Shown: positions 17,923-28,975, counted from the first letter of the stretch. The stretch is 64,000 bases of DNA from Candidatus Cloacimonetes bacterium HGW-Cloacimonetes-2 (GCA_002842035.1 PHBP01000009.1:46831-110830), one strand, 5' to 3'. Numbers and translations: made by a program. Notes: generated by a model not told the origin, from the sequence alone.

Positions 17923-20900
17923 ATGTTAGAAAAACTTCTGCGCAAGCTGTTTGGCGATAAAACCAGCAAAGACCTCAAAGGCTATCTCCCACTGGTGGAC
18001 GAGATTAATTCGATCTATGAGACACTCTCCCAATACGAAGACGATCAGATCCGTGGCAGGGTCGCGGAAATCAGAGAGGAAATCGCCCAAAAACTCTCTG
18101 CGAAAAGAGAAGAACTTAACGATTTGGAGACGCGTTACCGCGAGACAACTGACGATAAAGAAAGAAATTACATAGACAACGAGATCGATGCCTGCAAGAA
18201 AGAGCTCAAAAGCCTGACCAAGGAAACACTGGATGGCTATCTGCCGGAAGTCTTTGCCTTGGTAAAGGATACCTGCCGCAGGATGGTGGGACAGAGCTAC
18301 ATCGTAAGGGAACACGAGCAGACCTGGAATATGGTGCCATTTGATGTCCAATTGATTGGTGGAATGGCACTTCACGATGGCAAGATTGCCGAAATGGCGA
18401 CCGGTGAGGGTAAGACTCTGGTGGCGACTCTGCCGCTCTTCCTGAATGCCTTGGTGGGCAGAGGTGCGCATCTGGTAACGGTCAACGATTACCTTGCGAT
18501 GCGTGACTCCGAGTGGATGAGCCCGATCTTTGCTTTCCACGGGATGAAGGTTGGTTGCATCACCACCGGGATGAGCTTTCCGGAGCGTCGCGATGCCTAT
18601 TTGGCGGATGTGACCTATGGTATGAACAGCGAATTTGGCTTTGACTATCTGCGTGATAATATGGCGATTGCGCAGGAGCAATTGGTCCAGCGTGACTTTT
18701 ACTATGCTATTGTGGACGAAGTAGATAGCATCCTGATCGACGAAGCCAGGACTCCCCTGATCATCAGCGGGCCGATTGCCCAGGATAAGAACTTTTATAG
18801 CGAATTGCGTCCGATGGTACATTCCTTGGTGCAAGCGCAGAACTCTCTGATGCAGAGGTTTTTAAGTGAGGCACGTGAAGAGCTTCGCGAGGATAATCCA
18901 AGTCCCGACAATTCCAAGCTGGGCAGCCTCCTGCTCAAGATCAAGCGTGGCGCTCCCCGGAACAAAGCTTTTGCCAAACTGATGCAAGAAGGCGAGCTCA
19001 AGAAACTGGTCAACGACACCGAAGGTTATTACCTGCGGGACAAGACGATGCACGAGCTGGACAACGAGCTGTTTTACGTGGTCGAAGAGCGTCAGAATAG
19101 CTGCGATCTCTGCGAAAAGGGACGCGAAATGCTCTCTCGCGGAGACAAGGATCTTTTTTTGGTGGAATCACTTGACGAGCTTTACCGCGTGATCGATCAG
19201 GATGAAAGCATCCCGGAAGCAGAGAAGGCAATCCGTAAGGAACGCAGCACAGCCCGATTTATGGACAAAAGCGAGAAGCTCCACGATATCAATCAGTTAC
19301 TAAAAGCTTACAGTCTCTTTGAGAAGGACGTGGATTACGTGCTTTTGGACAACAAGGTCGTGATAGTGGATCAGTTTACAGGACGCCAAATGCCGGGCAG
19401 AAGGTTTTCCGATGGCCTGCATCAAGCCTTGGAGGCAAAGGAAAATGTAGCGATCGAAGCCGGTACGCAGACTTTTGCCACAATCACTCTGCAAAACTAC
19501 TTCAGGATGTTTGAAAAACTGGGTGGTATGACCGGTACAGCCGTCACCGAAGAGGGTGAGTTTATGGAGATTTACAAGCTGCCGGTGATGAGTATTCCGA
19601 CCAACGTGCCGATCACCAGAATCGATCACGATGATGTGATCTATCTGACCAAAAATGAGAAGTATCAAGCTATCATCAATGAAGTAATTCATTGGTATGA
19701 AAATAAAAAGCCGGTGCTGGTGGGTACTGTGAGTGTAGAGGTTTCGGAGACACTTAGCCGCCTCCTGCGTCGCCGAAATATCCCGCATAACGTGCTAAAT
19801 GCGCGTCAACACGAGCGTGAAGCCGAGATCGTTGCCAATGCCGGACAGCCCGGAGCAGTGACCATTGCCACCAATATGGCAGGTCGCGGTACAGATATTA
19901 AGCTCGGTAAAGGCGTTGTGACACAAGCTATTGAGAATTATCGTGAGATAGATTCGAGAGTCACAGAAGCCAATCCTTACGGGTTCCCTGAGGATGGTCT
20001 GCACATCATAGGCAGTGAACGTCACGAATCCAGGCGTATCGACAGGCAGTTACGAGGACGTGCCGGACGTCAGGGCGATCCCGGTACATCGAGATTCTAT
20101 CTCTCTCTGGAAGATGATCTTATGAGGCTCTTTGGTACTGATAGACTGGCTCCGATGATGATCAAGATGGGGCTCAAGCCCGGTGATGCCATCCGGCATC
20201 CGATGATGACCAAGACGGTCGAGAAAGCCCAGAAGCGGGTGGAAGAACATAACTTTGAGATTCGTAAGAACCTGATCAAATACGATGAGGTGATGAATCA
20301 ACAGCGTGAAGTGATCTATTCATACCGTCGCAGCGTGCTCAAGGGCTATAGCCTGCGCAACGAGATTATGGAGATGATCGAAGAGACCATCGAGAATGTG
20401 ATTGCGGAGAATATCCCGGAAAACAGCTATCCCGAGGATTGGAATCTCTCCCGCTTGAGTTCCTGGTTTGCCCAGGGGCTGCATATCCGTATCTCAGAGG
20501 AAGATTTGCAGAGTGACCACCTCAATGAAGAGCTATTGCGAAACTCGCTGAAAGAACTAGTGATGCAGGCTTATTTGGACAAGGAAGCTAGAGTCGGCGA
20601 TGAGATGATGCGCAGGATCGAACGCTATGCCCTGCTGGAGGTTGTGGATGACGAGTGGCGTGATCACCTCCACGAAATGGACTTGCTCAAAGAAGGTGTT
20701 CACCTCAGGGCTTATGCCAATAAAGATCCCTTGATAGAATATAAGAAAGAGAGTTACGAGCTGTTCCGCGCTCTGATCGGAAGAATACAGGAGAATGTGA
20801 CCAAGAAGGTCTTTACATATTACTTCCTCACCGAAGAGCAGAGGGAGAGTATGCTCAAGAACGCCAAAGCCTCTCACGACGAGGCCAATGCCTTTAGTCA

Positions 20901-21084
20901 AGCGGCTCAGCTTGAAGAGCAGGAAGCATCCAGGGCGCATCCTGCACCACCCACTATGGATGAAGGGATGAAGCAACGCCCCGTCCAGGTGGCTCCCAAA
21001 GTGGGAAGAAATGATCCCTGTCCCTGCGGTAGCGGTAAAAAGTACAAGAAGTGCTGCGGACAGAACGAAATAGAGGATTTATGA
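17923..21084 (+). CDS. secA: Preprotein translocase ATPase SecA
   Basis: 1053 aa, longer than the roughly 900 of E. coli. Walker A is in ATGEGKT (Gly161-Thr165), the DEVD box is at 265-268, followed by [11 protein letters not shown]; motif V/VI segments are [14 protein letters not shown] and [14 protein letters not shown] long extra segment of about 100-150 residues after SGPIA (about 290-440) matches the insertion known from Bacteroidota-type SecA. The C-terminus carries a SEC-C zinc motif (Cys1033, Cys1035, Cys1044, Cys1045). It powers Sec export at the inner membrane, the first step for the secreted proteins in this window. topA overlaps its stop by ATGA. Confidence 0.98.
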   Translation: MLEKLLRKLFGDKTSKDLKGYLPLVDEINSIYETLSQYEDDQIRGRVAEIREEIAQKLSAKREELNDLETRYRETTDDKERNYIDNEIDACKKELKSLTKETLDGYLPEVFALVKDTCRRMVGQSYIVREHEQTWNMVPFDVQLIGGMALHDGKIAEMATGEGKTLVATLPLFLNALVGRGAHLVTVNDYLAMRDSEWMSPIFAFHGMKVGCITTGMSFPERRDAYLADVTYGMNSEFGFDYLRDNMAIAQEQLVQRDFYYAIVDEVDSILIDEARTPLIISGPIAQDKNFYSELRPMVHSLVQAQNSLMQRFLSEAREELREDNPSPDNSKLGSLLLKIKRGAPRNKAFAKLMQEGELKKLVNDTEGYYLRDKTMHELDNELFYVVEERQNSCDLCEKGREMLSRGDKDLFLVESLDELYRVIDQDESIPEAEKAIRKERSTARFMDKSEKLHDINQLLKAYSLFEKDVDYVLLDNKVVIVDQFTGRQMPGRRFSDGLHQALEAKENVAIEAGTQTFATITLQNYFRMFEKLGGMTGTAVTEEGEFMEIYKLPVMSIPTNVPITRIDHDDVIYLTKNEKYQAIINEVIHWYENKKPVLVGTVSVEVSETLSRLLRRRNIPHNVLNARQHEREAEIVANAGQPGAVTIATNMAGRGTDIKLGKGVVTQAIENYREIDSRVTEANPYGFPEDGLHIIGSERHESRRIDRQLRGRAGRQGDPGTSRFYLSLEDDLMRLFGTDRLAPMMIKMGLKPGDAIRHPMMTKTVEKAQKRVEEHNFEIRKNLIKYDEVMNQQREVIYSYRRSVLKGYSLRNEIMEMIEETIENVIAENIPENSYPEDWNLSRLSSWFAQGLHIRISEEDLQSDHLNEELLRNSLKELVMQAYLDKEARVGDEMMRRIERYALLEVVDDEWRDHLHEMDLLKEGVHLRAYANKDPLIEYKKESYELFRALIGRIQENVTKKVFTYYFLTEEQRESMLKNAKASHDEANAFSQAAQLEEQEASRAHPAPPTMDEGMKQRPVQVAPKVGRNDPCPCGSGKKYKKCCGQNEIEDL

Positions 21085-23309
21085 GCAAAGCAAAAGGACT
21101 GATCATAGTCGAATCTCCTGCCAAGGCAAGCACCATCAGCAAGTTTCTGAACAACCAATACATTGTGAAGGCGTCATTTGGTCATATCCGCGATCTTCCG
21201 CAGAGGAAGCTCGGAATAGATGTGGACAAGAACTTTGCGCCTCAGTACGAGCTGGACAAAGACAAGAGCAAGATACTGGGCGAACTACGCGAAAGCATCG
21301 GCAAAGTGGACAATATCTATTTGGCTAGTGATAACGACCGTGAGGGAGAAGCCATCGCCTGGCACCTTGCCGAGACCTTCAAGAAGGAGCTTGCAGGCAA
21401 GCAGATTCACCGCATAGTCTTCAACGAAATCACCTCCAAAGCGATCAATGAAGCAATCAAGCAACCCGGCAGCATCGACATTGCCAAGGTGGATGCTCAG
21501 CAGGCTCGCCGCGTTTTGGACCGTCTGGTGGGCTATAGCGTAAGCCCCCTGCTCTGGAAAGTAATCGCCAAGAGTCTCTCTGCGGGGCGCGTCCAGTCGG
21601 TTGCTTTGCGCTTGATCTGCGAGAGAGAGAACGAGATACGCAATTTTGTCCCCAGGGAATACTGGCATATAGAAGCTGATTTCTGGCGGGAAAAACTGCC
21701 TGCTTTTCACGCTGTGATGGAGAAATGGGACGGTAAAGGCATAGAAATTGCTGATGAGAAGGCTGCTCAAGGCTTCGTAAACCAGATAGGCAAGAGCGAT
21801 GCCGTCCTCAGTGAGATCAAACGCAGCACCCGCAATCTGGAGCCTCAAGCCCCCTTTATTACCAGCACCCTGCAGCAGGAAGCCTCCAAGTTGCTCAATA
21901 TGCAGTCTTCCCGCACGATGAGTGTGGCGCAGCAGCTCTATGAAGGTATCGATTTGGGCGGTGAACACACCGGTCTGATCACCTATATGAGAACGGATTC
22001 CACACGCATTGCAGATGAAGCAATCCAAAACTGCCGTAGTATGATCGAAGAACGTTTTGGCAAGGCACTGCTGCACTCCTCGGTACGAAAATATTCGAAC
22101 AAGTCCAGCGCACAGGATGCCCACGAAGCTATCCGCCCCACGGATGCTTTCCGCAGTCCCGAGGCAGTCGCAGCTCATCTTACCAAGGAGCAGCTCAAGC
22201 TCTACACTTTGATCTGGCAACGCTTTATGGCTACTCAGATGGCACCTGCCAAGCTGGCTGTTACAACCGCCAAGATCTCTATGGGACCGGCTCTGTTTGG
22301 TGCTTCCGGTACCCGCGTCGTGGAAGAGGGTTTCATCAAAGCATATCCCTACCAGGTGATTATCCCGGGTGAGCAGATTGATTCTGCCTATGCCAAAGAA
22401 GACAGCCTGGAGCATAGCGAACTGGTTCAAAAACAATTGTTTACAACGCCACCCTCGCGTTTTACCGAGGCTTCCCTGATCAAGGAACTGGAGACCAAAG
22501 GTATCGGACGTCCCTCCACCTACGCCTCGATCATCAGCACCATCAAGCTCCGCAAATACGTCCAAATGGAGAAGAAATCCTTTATGCCGACCTCTCTGGG
22601 TGATGATGTCAACAGCTTCCTGATTGGCAAGTTTGAAAAGCTCTTCAACGTGCGTTTCACAGCCGAGATGGAGGACAAGCTGGATCAGGTCGAGCTCGCA
22701 CAAGTGATCTGGTATGAATTGGTTAAAGACTACTATCAGCAGCTTCAGGGCTTGATTGGCGAGGTCGATGTAAAGAAAGAAAAGACCAGTTTTACCCAGG
22801 AGACTGATCTTGTCTGCAACGTCTGCAATGAAGGCAAGATGCTGATCAAACGCGCCCGGGGAGGCGAATTCCTGGCTTGTTCACGCTATCCCGAATGCAA
22901 GAACAGCAAGAGCTTCAAACGTGATGCCCAGGGACAGATCGTGATCCTGGAGCCCACAATGCTCGAAGAGAAGTGCCCCCAATGCGGCTCATCACTGATT
23001 AAACGTCACGGACGTTACGGAGAATTCACAGCTTGCAGCAACTATCCCAAATGCAAATACATCAAGCCTAATACCTTAGGCGTCACCTGTCCCGAATGCG
23101 GCAAGGGTGAGGTTGTGCAGCGTAAGAACAAGAAAGGCAATGTCTTCTATTCCTGTACCACCTATCCCGACTGCAAGTGGATCTCAAATGATAAACCCGT
23201 GAACATTAAATGCCCCGAATGCGGCAATCCTTTCCTCTTTGAAAAACATAGCAAGGACGATGGAGTCCACCTGCTTTGTCCCAAGTGCAAAGCAAAGATG
23301 AATAACTAG
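21081..23309 (+). CDS. topA: DNA topoisomerase I
   Basis: 742 aa from the ATG at 21081, which overlaps the secA stop; an upstream alternative start inside secA is unlikely. Toprim domain: [13 protein letters not shown] with the acidic SDNDREGEA. Active-site Tyr302 is in [21 protein letters not shown] is also conserved. The C-terminus has four zinc-ribbon modules (CNVC...CSRYPEC, CPQC...CSNYPKC, CPEC...CTTYPDC, CPEC...CPKC) from about residue 577. Relaxes negative supercoils. A permease gene starts three bases after the stop, giving a secA-topA-permease unit. Confidence 0.97.
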   Translation: MSKAKGLIIVESPAKASTISKFLNNQYIVKASFGHIRDLPQRKLGIDVDKNFAPQYELDKDKSKILGELRESIGKVDNIYLASDNDREGEAIAWHLAETFKKELAGKQIHRIVFNEITSKAINEAIKQPGSIDIAKVDAQQARRVLDRLVGYSVSPLLWKVIAKSLSAGRVQSVALRLICERENEIRNFVPREYWHIEADFWREKLPAFHAVMEKWDGKGIEIADEKAAQGFVNQIGKSDAVLSEIKRSTRNLEPQAPFITSTLQQEASKLLNMQSSRTMSVAQQLYEGIDLGGEHTGLITYMRTDSTRIADEAIQNCRSMIEERFGKALLHSSVRKYSNKSSAQDAHEAIRPTDAFRSPEAVAAHLTKEQLKLYTLIWQRFMATQMAPAKLAVTTAKISMGPALFGASGTRVVEEGFIKAYPYQVIIPGEQIDSAYAKEDSLEHSELVQKQLFTTPPSRFTEASLIKELETKGIGRPSTYASIISTIKLRKYVQMEKKSFMPTSLGDDVNSFLIGKFEKLFNVRFTAEMEDKLDQVELAQVIWYELVKDYYQQLQGLIGEVDVKKEKTSFTQETDLVCNVCNEGKMLIKRARGGEFLACSRYPECKNSKSFKRDAQGQIVILEPTMLEEKCPQCGSSLIKRHGRYGEFTACSNYPKCKYIKPNTLGVTCPECGKGEVVQRKNKKGNVFYSCTTYPDCKWISNDKPVNIKCPECGNPFLFEKHSKDDGVHLLCPKCKAKMNN

Positions 23310-23311
23310 TT

Positions 23312-24565
23312 ATGCATATTCGCGACGGTCTCGGCAGTGCCTTTCAAAGCATCTTTAGCCATAAGCTGAGATCTCTGCTTACGCTCACCGGCATTGTAAT
23401 CGGCGTGCTGGCGGTAGTTGCAATGTTCTCATCGGTTTACGCCCTCAAAGACCTGATCCAGACCAATATGGAAGGTATGGGCTGGAACCACTCGATCGTG
23501 ATCGCTCCCGGCGGTTTCTCGATGAACAACCGCAGGCAGCCGGGACGTGCTCGCCAGAAGGTTGATCCCATCAGCTACGACGACTATCAGGCACTGATCT
23601 CGACGGTTGAGCACAAATCCGCATATGGGATGATTGAACACAGCTCGCTTTACCGCCTCAAAAACAAGCAGCTATACGTAAGAGTTCGCGCCACAAACCA
23701 GGAGTTCTTTCGCAACAAGAACTATAAGATTAGCTCCGGCAGATACTTCAATAACTACGAAGAGACAAACCGGATGCCTGCTGTGGTGCTGGGCTATTAC
23801 TTTGCCCAGGATTACTTTGGCAAGAAAGATCCGATTGGCGAATACCTGAAGCTGGGAAATCAGCGCTACCAGGTCGTAGGGGTGCTTGACAAAGACAAGC
23901 TGAATAGCGGCAACGGTATGAATTTCAATACCTTCGAGCGCCGCGAGGATCTCAAGGCGGTCTATGTTCCGCTCAGTTTCGGAGCCAGCTACCTGGGCAC
24001 CGGCGGTGGCATTCATATGATCTATCTGCAATCCAAAGATGATGATAGCTTTGTGAGAATGAAACAGCAAGCGCGCCAGTTACTGCTTTCGCGCCACAAT
24101 ATGTACCCTAATTTCACCTTTATGGACATCGGCGATATGATGCTCCAGATCAGTGAAGAGATAGATAAAAACTTGCGCAAGTGGAATATAGCCCTCTCCG
24201 CCATTGCTTCGATCTCCCTGATTGTGGGCGGCATCGGGCTCTTTAGCACGCTATTGATCTCGATTCAAGAAAGAATGATGGAGATAGGCATCCGCAAGAG
24301 CATAGGAGCGACCGAAGCCGATATCTTTTTCTACTTTATTTTCGAAGCACTTAGCCTCGCTTTCTTCGGAGCGCTACTGGGCATAGTGCTGGCTTGGCTG
24401 CTGATCAACGGACTGGAGCAAGCGATCAAATTCCCGCTTTATCTCCCCATCCAAGGCGTAGCACTTGGGGTTGGATTCTCCCTTTTAATCGGCTTTTTGA
24501 GCGGAATCTATCCTGCTGCCAAAGCCGCCCGCATCGATCCCATCCAAGCAATCTACTATTCCTGA
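23312..24565 (+). CDS. ABC transporter permease, MacB-like (orphan)
   Basis: 417 aa with the same plan as the permease at 14286: N-terminal helix (about 20-43, LLTLTGIVIGVLAVVAMFSS), a periplasmic MacB-type core, and a C-terminal FtsX domain with helices near IALSAIASISLIVGGIGLFSTLL, FEALSLAFFGALLGIVLAW and ALGVGFSLLIGFLSGIYPA. The loop QERMMEIGIRKSIGATEADI is family-typical. No ATPase gene is adjacent, so it may use the one encoded at 15544 or one elsewhere (inference). Its last 10 bp overlap the convergent gene at 24556. Confidence 0.88.
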   Translation: MHIRDGLGSAFQSIFSHKLRSLLTLTGIVIGVLAVVAMFSSVYALKDLIQTNMEGMGWNHSIVIAPGGFSMNNRRQPGRARQKVDPISYDDYQALISTVEHKSAYGMIEHSSLYRLKNKQLYVRVRATNQEFFRNKNYKISSGRYFNNYEETNRMPAVVLGYYFAQDYFGKKDPIGEYLKLGNQRYQVVGVLDKDKLNSGNGMNFNTFERREDLKAVYVPLSFGASYLGTGGGIHMIYLQSKDDDSFVRMKQQARQLLLSRHNMYPNFTFMDIGDMMLQISEEIDKNLRKWNIALSAIASISLIVGGIGLFSTLLISIQERMMEIGIRKSIGATEADIFFYFIFEALSLAFFGALLGIVLAWLLINGLEQAIKFPLYLPIQGVALGVGFSLLIGFLSGIYPAAKAARIDPIQAIYYS

Positions 24566-24969
24566 AGCATCTCCGTTTCATACATATCGCCGGGATTCAT
24601 CAGGCGAATTGAAGACGGAACCAATTGATAAATAGCCAGATCCGGATTTTCCGGTGAGTCAAAGTACTCATAAATAAAGCCGGACCAATCCGCGAGATCC
24701 TTGCGGGTGGGGAGGTCGCTGATTTGCGCAAGGCTTCCCGAAATCCTGATATAGCCGGTATTCTGTTCGCCTTTGAGTATGTAAACTGCTTCCACCAATG
24801 GATTTTGCTCGATCTGGCGGCTCTTGGCATCTGACTTGCCCGTCGCAATCCAAAAGCTCTCCCGATAGTACATCAGGGTGATGGGGCGCACCCTGGGCTG
24901 CAATCCTTCCACCGTTGCCAGGTCTGCCATCATTTTGTCTTTCAAATACTTGCTTAGTGCTTCATTCAT
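24556..24969 (-). CDS. Pyridoxamine 5'-phosphate oxidase-like flavin-binding protein
   Basis: 137 aa from the ATG at 24969, which is preceded by GGGAG; the longer frame upstream runs into family A copy 3 and lacks a site. The pattern KYLKDKMMADLATVEGLQPRVRPITLMYYRESFWIATGKSDAKSR matches the split-barrel FMN-binding PNPOx-like family, which includes many proteins of unknown substrate. Probably binds FMN or a related cofactor in the cytoplasm. Its 3' end overlaps the convergent permease gene by 10 bp. Substrate cannot be assigned. Confidence 0.8.
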   Translation of the reverse strand: MNEALSKYLKDKMMADLATVEGLQPRVRPITLMYYRESFWIATGKSDAKSRQIEQNPLVEAVYILKGEQNTGYIRISGSLAQISDLPTRKDLADWSGFIYEYFDSPENPDLAIYQLVPSSIRLMNPGDMYETEMLQE

Positions 24970-25354
24970 CTCTTGCTCCCTGTATTTTGCTACTAAGTAG
25001 CAGGCTCTGCGGATACCGCCTTGTCTGTCAATGATTTGTTTTGTCTCCCTGTTTGAATCCACTGGAGATCCCCTTGTGATCCTCTAGTGATTCCCTTGTG
25101 ACGACAAGGGGAACACCAGTTGAGTGCCAAGCCTTTGCCTTGGGTTTCAATAGGGGGGCTTTTAACAAGGAGTATAGGAGAAAGGATGGCGCTTCGCGCA
25201 GTTTGATTGTATGGAACCGTCGCAAAAGTCCATATTGTCAATCATCTGCTCAGGACTTTGGCAGCCTATCTCGATTCTGGGCTTGACAATATCGGGCATT
25301 GCGTCAGGTAGTGACCACTATCCAGTTTATGAAAATAATGCAGGAGTGACCACA
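24970..25354. other. Divergent intergenic region of 385 bp
   Basis: Between the PNPOx-like gene and the malic enzyme gene. Holds family A copy 3 (25047-25158), a TTGACA at 25283-25288 and the malic enzyme Shine-Dalgarno AGGAG at 25342-25346. Short frames here appear non-coding. Confidence 0.6.
25047..25158 (+). repeat. Family A 11-bp-iteron palindromic element, copy 3
   Basis: Divergent copy with units GAGATCCCCTT (25065-25075), GTGATCCTCTA (25076-25086) and GTGATTCCCTT (25087-25097), spacer GTGACGAC (25098-25105) and inverted unit AAGGGGAACAC (25106-25116). Outer ACTGG and CCAGT are inverted, as are the ends CCCTGTTTGAATCC and GGGTTTCAATAGGG. Confidence 0.88.
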
Positions 25355-26809
25355 ATGAGCGAACTCAAGCTCGATCTTAGCAATCTAAAGGATGTATTTG
25401 CAGAACGTTTCGCGGCGGATAAAGTTGCCGCTGCCCAGACATTTTTCCTGAAAACTCTTTCCCTTTCGATGCACAAGCATTACAAAGGCAAGATGCAAAG
25501 CCTCCCCAAAGCCGGTATCTGGGGTTTCAATTGGTTCAACGTCTGGTACACTCCCGGTGTCTCCTCTGTTTCCACCACTATCCGGGACAATCATTTAGCT
25601 TCCTTTGAGCTATCCAATCGCGGCAATCTGGTAGCGGTGGTTTCGGATAGTACACGCGTCCTCGGCGATGGGGATTGCAGTCCCTCCGGCGGACTGGGCG
25701 TAATGGAAGGTAAAGCAATGCTGATGAAGTATTTAGGAGGCTTTGATGCGATGGCTCTCTGCGTCGATAACCGCAGGCCTGATGGCAAGCCTGATCCTGA
25801 TAAACTGATAGATTTTGTGAAAATGTTGGCTCCTTCGGTGGGAGCTGTAAACTTGGAGGATATCAGCCAGCCAAATTGCTATAAAGTGCTTGATGAGCTT
25901 AGAGATAGCTGCGATATCCCGGTCTGGCACGATGATGCCCAGGGCACAGCTTCGGTGACCTTGGCAGGGTTGATCAATGCGCTCAGGCTTACCGAGCGCA
26001 AGATTGAGGAAAGCCGCGTAGTGCTTTACGGGGCAGGAGCTTCCAACACTACGATAGCTTCCTTTCTATTGCAATCCGGGCTGGATCCTGCCAAGCTGAC
26101 GGTTTTTGACAGCCGGGGTGCCTTGCACAGAAAACGGGCGGATCTGCCGGGTAATCCTGATAAATATAAACAGTGGCAACTGGCGGAGCTTAGTAACCCG
26201 CAGTGCTACAGCACTATGGAAGAGGCGATGAGGGGCGCGGATGTCCTGATCGCGCTATCCACTCCCGGTCCGGATACGATCAAGCAGGATTGGATCCGGC
26301 TGATGAACAAGCAGTCGATCGTCTTTACCTGTGCCAATCCGGTGCCGGAGATCTATCCTTATGATGCCAAGGCAGCCGGAGCTTATATCTGCGCCACAGG
26401 CAGGGGAGATTTCCCCAATCAGATCAATAATTCCTGCGGTTTCCCGGGAATCCTCAAAGGAGCCCTCCTGGTGCGTGCCCGCAAGATCACGGATAGGATG
26501 GCGATCCGGGCGGCACACTCGCTGGCTGATTTTGCGCTTGCCAGAGGTATTGCGCCCGATAATATCGTGCCGACAATGGATGAGGCGGAGGTCTTTGCCA
26601 GAGAGGCTGCGGATGTAGCAATGCAGGCGATTGCGGATGGAGTTGCGAGGCTTGAACTGAGCTATGAAGAAGTCTATGAGCGAGCTTCCGCGGATATCAA
26701 AGCATCGCGCGAATTGACTCATAAAATGATGCAGGAAGGCTTTATCGGCGAGCCTCCCAGGGAACTGATCGAGCAGGCTTTACTGCTTACTGAGGAGAAA
26801 TACCGCTGA
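25355..26809 (+). CDS. NAD(P)-dependent malic enzyme
   Basis: 484 aa from the ATG at 25355 (AGGAG eight bases upstream); the longer frame to 25211 runs through promoter-like DNA and is rejected. Catalyses oxidative decarboxylation of malate to pyruvate. Visible features: YTPGVSSV near 65-73, the catalytic Lys120 in EGKAMLMKYLGGFDA, metal-site Glu168-Asp169 in NLEDI, Asp193/Asp194 in WHDDAQGTASV, and the Rossmann glycine motif LYGAGASNT near 225-232. C-terminal half has ANPVPEIYP and FPNQINNS. Cofactor choice cannot be told from sequence alone. The next gene starts about 30 bp downstream. Confidence 0.93.
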   Translation: MSELKLDLSNLKDVFAERFAADKVAAAQTFFLKTLSLSMHKHYKGKMQSLPKAGIWGFNWFNVWYTPGVSSVSTTIRDNHLASFELSNRGNLVAVVSDSTRVLGDGDCSPSGGLGVMEGKAMLMKYLGGFDAMALCVDNRRPDGKPDPDKLIDFVKMLAPSVGAVNLEDISQPNCYKVLDELRDSCDIPVWHDDAQGTASVTLAGLINALRLTERKIEESRVVLYGAGASNTTIASFLLQSGLDPAKLTVFDSRGALHRKRADLPGNPDKYKQWQLAELSNPQCYSTMEEAMRGADVLIALSTPGPDTIKQDWIRLMNKQSIVFTCANPVPEIYPYDAKAAGAYICATGRGDFPNQINNSCGFPGILKGALLVRARKITDRMAIRAAHSLADFALARGIAPDNIVPTMDEAEVFAREAADVAMQAIADGVARLELSYEEVYERASADIKASRELTHKMMQEGFIGEPPRELIEQALLLTEEKYR

Positions 26810-26841
26810 AACAGGAGCCCAAGCGCAGCAGAACAGCTCAG

Positions 26842-27690
26842 GTGCTTTTCTATCTGGCAAAGCTGGGGCTATCTCTTTTGATTCTCTGGCTGATCTTCCG
26901 CAGAGTCGATCTGGGAGAAGTGCTGCGGGAACTGGCTCAGATCCCGGTTTACATAGTGCTGTTGGTCTTGGCTATCACTATGATGCGGCAGTACTTGCAG
27001 TATCGGAACTGGCGGTATGCGCTGAAGCTTAATCCCTGGTTTTGTGTCGACGAGAAACAGATCTCGCGTAGTTATTTGATCGGTATTCCTCTGCGTTTTT
27101 TGCTGCCGGGCGGGCACGGCAGTTTTGCCAAGGTCTTCTTTATAGATAATAGCTCCAAGACAGCTTCCATTGCGGCTGTGGCTTCAGAGAAGCTGGCGCA
27201 GACCTGGGCGATTTTACTCTTTGCTGCAGGATCTGCTTTTTGGGTCTTTCCCGGGTGGAGCCCTGCTCTTAAACTAATGGCATTTATTGTGATAGCACTG
27301 CTGCCTTTGATCTTGGGAGGTTTTACCAAGTGGCATCGTGATCTGACTGTGCTCAGAGACGGCTATCGCCGGAACATCCCCCGGATGCTGATTATTCAGG
27401 TAATAGCAGTCTTACTTACTATGCTGCAATACTATCTGCTGCTCAATACAATGTCTGCTATCAGCTTTGGCGAGACCACCTTGAGGATGTCGATCGTGCA
27501 GTTTTCTGATACTATCCCGATTACTATCTCGGGGCTGGGTCTCAGGGAATCCTTTGCTATGCACTTCCTCGAAACTGCGGGATATGCAGGAGGAAAGGCG
27601 ATCACAGCCACATTGGCTCTCTTCTTTATTCAAGATGTTCTCACCTGTATTCCGGGGCTGGCACTACTCATCATCAGGAAAAAGGATTGA
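26842..27690 (+). CDS. Lysylphosphatidylglycerol synthase TM-region-like (UPF0104/AglD) membrane protein
   Basis: 282 aa with about seven membrane helices; the N-terminal LGLSLLILWLIFRRVDLGEVL and the middle IPLRFLLPGGHGSFAKVFFID and SEKLAQTWAILL are typical of this flippase-like family, and ISGLGLRESFAM is near the C-terminus. Start is uncertain: GTG at 26842 has a weak ribosome site, while the frame is open back to 26794 and a CTG at 26806, eight bases after GAGGAG, would add a positively charged leader. Likely moves or modifies a lipid-linked substrate; none can be named. Between malic enzyme and an M42 peptidase on the same strand. Confidence 0.82.
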   Translation: MLFYLAKLGLSLLILWLIFRRVDLGEVLRELAQIPVYIVLLVLAITMMRQYLQYRNWRYALKLNPWFCVDEKQISRSYLIGIPLRFLLPGGHGSFAKVFFIDNSSKTASIAAVASEKLAQTWAILLFAAGSAFWVFPGWSPALKLMAFIVIALLPLILGGFTKWHRDLTVLRDGYRRNIPRMLIIQVIAVLLTMLQYYLLLNTMSAISFGETTLRMSIVQFSDTIPITISGLGLRESFAMHFLETAGYAGGKAITATLALFFIQDVLTCIPGLALLIIRKKD

Positions 27691-27746
27691 CAGATAAGGC
27701 GGAAGGGCTATCTTATGATCAGAAAGAGACTTTTACAGGAGTTGTA

Positions 27747-28781
27747 ATGAATTTCGTGGACTACAGCGTAACGCAGATTCTGGCGCTTTGCCGCATACCC
27801 AGCCCATCCGGGTTTACATCGATGGTGACAGATTATCTGGTCAAAGAGCTTCAGGCACTCGGTTTTGAACCTAAAAAATCAAATAAAGGCTCGATCACTG
27901 CCTGCCTGGGTGGAGAGGGTGAAGCTCTTGTTCTGGCGGCACATGTGGATACATTGGGGCTTATGGTGCGCTCGATCAAATCCAGCGGACGCCTACGCTT
28001 TACAAAGATCGGTGGTTATCCGGAAAATAATATCGAAAACGAGAACGTCACAATCCACACCCGGGATGGAAAGACTTATGGCGGAACAGTTTATATAAAT
28101 GGTCCCGCGGCTCACGTCTATCGTGACAGCGGAACAGCCAAGCGGGATGACAGCTCGATGGAGATTGTCCTGGATGAGATGGTAAAGACAGCCGAAGATA
28201 CCCGCAAGCTGGGGATTTCGGCAGGGGATTTCGTTTCTTTGGATGCGCGCACCATCCTGACGGACAGCGGCTTTATCAAGAGCCGTCACCTGGATGACAA
28301 GGCCAGTGCCGGAGTGTTACTGGGTTTGGCATCAATGGTAAAAGAAGGAAAGCTGGAGCTCAAGCGCAAGGTCACAATCCTCTTTACGACCTACGAAGAG
28401 GTGGGGCATGGAGCTTCCTCGGGTTTCCCATCAGACACAGTGGAGATGATCTCGGTGGATATGGGAGCGGTTGGCGAAGACCTTGAGACGGACGAATATA
28501 AGGTCTCAATCTGCGCCAAGGATTCCGGTGGACCCTATGACTACGACGTCACCACAGAGCTGATCAGGATTGCCAAAGAGCAAAAGCTGGACTATGCGGT
28601 GGATATATATCCTTTTTACGGCTCAGACGTGGAAAGAGCGCTTGCCGCAGGCTATGATATCAAGTTTGGCCTTATCGGTCCCGGCGTCTTTGCCTCGCAC
28701 GGTTATGAACGCACGCATCGCAAGGGAGTGGAAAATACGCTCCTTCTGCTGTCGCACTACATCGGCAGTCCCAAGGACTAA
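27747..28781 (+). CDS. M42 family metallopeptidase (glutamyl/leucyl aminopeptidase or endoglucanase-annotated type)
   Basis: 344 aa from the ATG at 27747 (AGGAG five bases before); the earlier start at 27687 overlaps the previous gene and has no good site. Two-metal aminopeptidase of the M42 family. Ligands visible: His66 and Asp68 in AAHVDTLG, bridging Asp183 in HLDDKAS, catalytic Glu217 and Glu218 in EEVGHG, Asp238 in SVDMG, and a His in ASHGYERTH (318 or 324). Cytoplasmic peptide breakdown, plausible in an amino-acid fermenter. Shares a strand with the upstream membrane protein. Confidence 0.92.
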   Translation: MNFVDYSVTQILALCRIPSPSGFTSMVTDYLVKELQALGFEPKKSNKGSITACLGGEGEALVLAAHVDTLGLMVRSIKSSGRLRFTKIGGYPENNIENENVTIHTRDGKTYGGTVYINGPAAHVYRDSGTAKRDDSSMEIVLDEMVKTAEDTRKLGISAGDFVSLDARTILTDSGFIKSRHLDDKASAGVLLGLASMVKEGKLELKRKVTILFTTYEEVGHGASSGFPSDTVEMISVDMGAVGEDLETDEYKVSICAKDSGGPYDYDVTTELIRIAKEQKLDYAVDIYPFYGSDVERALAAGYDIKFGLIGPGVFASHGYERTHRKGVENTLLLLSHYIGSPKD

Positions 28782-28790
28782 GCCTTTTGC

Positions 28791-28819
28791 TTGACAGAAT
28801 AGACGGCTTCAATTTTAAG
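28791..28819 (+). promoter_or_regulatory. Probable promoter of tRNA-Met
   Basis: TTGACA at 28791-28796, 17-bp spacer, then TTTAAG at 28814-28819. The predicted start falls about a dozen bases before the tRNA 5' end at 28840. Confidence 0.5.
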
Positions 28820-28839
28820 GAACGAACTTGTTTCGCAAC

Positions 28840-28915
28840 GGGCCTATAGCTCAGTTGGTAGAGCTTCCGGCTCATAACCGGATGGTCGGGGGTTCGACTC
28901 CCTCTGGGCCCACCA
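28840..28915 (+). tRNA. tRNA-Met (anticodon CAT)
   Basis: 76 nt with encoded CCA. Acceptor GGGCCTA/TGGGCCC (one G-U pair), anticodon stem TCCGG/CCGGA with loop CTCATAA, T arm GGGGGTTCGACTCCC. A G1-C72 pair excludes the initiator. A lysidine-modified tRNA-Ile with the same anticodon cannot be fully excluded by eye. Confidence 0.95.
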
Positions 28916-28975
28916 CTTTTCTTTCTTTACAATCGACGGCTTCCCGGCTATTTTGTCTATAAGGAAAGAACTACT

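Noticed and set aside
21285..22703. 472-codon open frame antisense to topA
   Set aside because: Covers the conserved topoisomerase motifs on the other strand and has no recognisable protein features.
25211..25354. N-terminal extension of malic enzyme starting at 25211
   Set aside because: The extension lacks homology to malic enzymes, contains a TTGACA promoter-like box, and the ATG at 25355 has a proper AGGAG.
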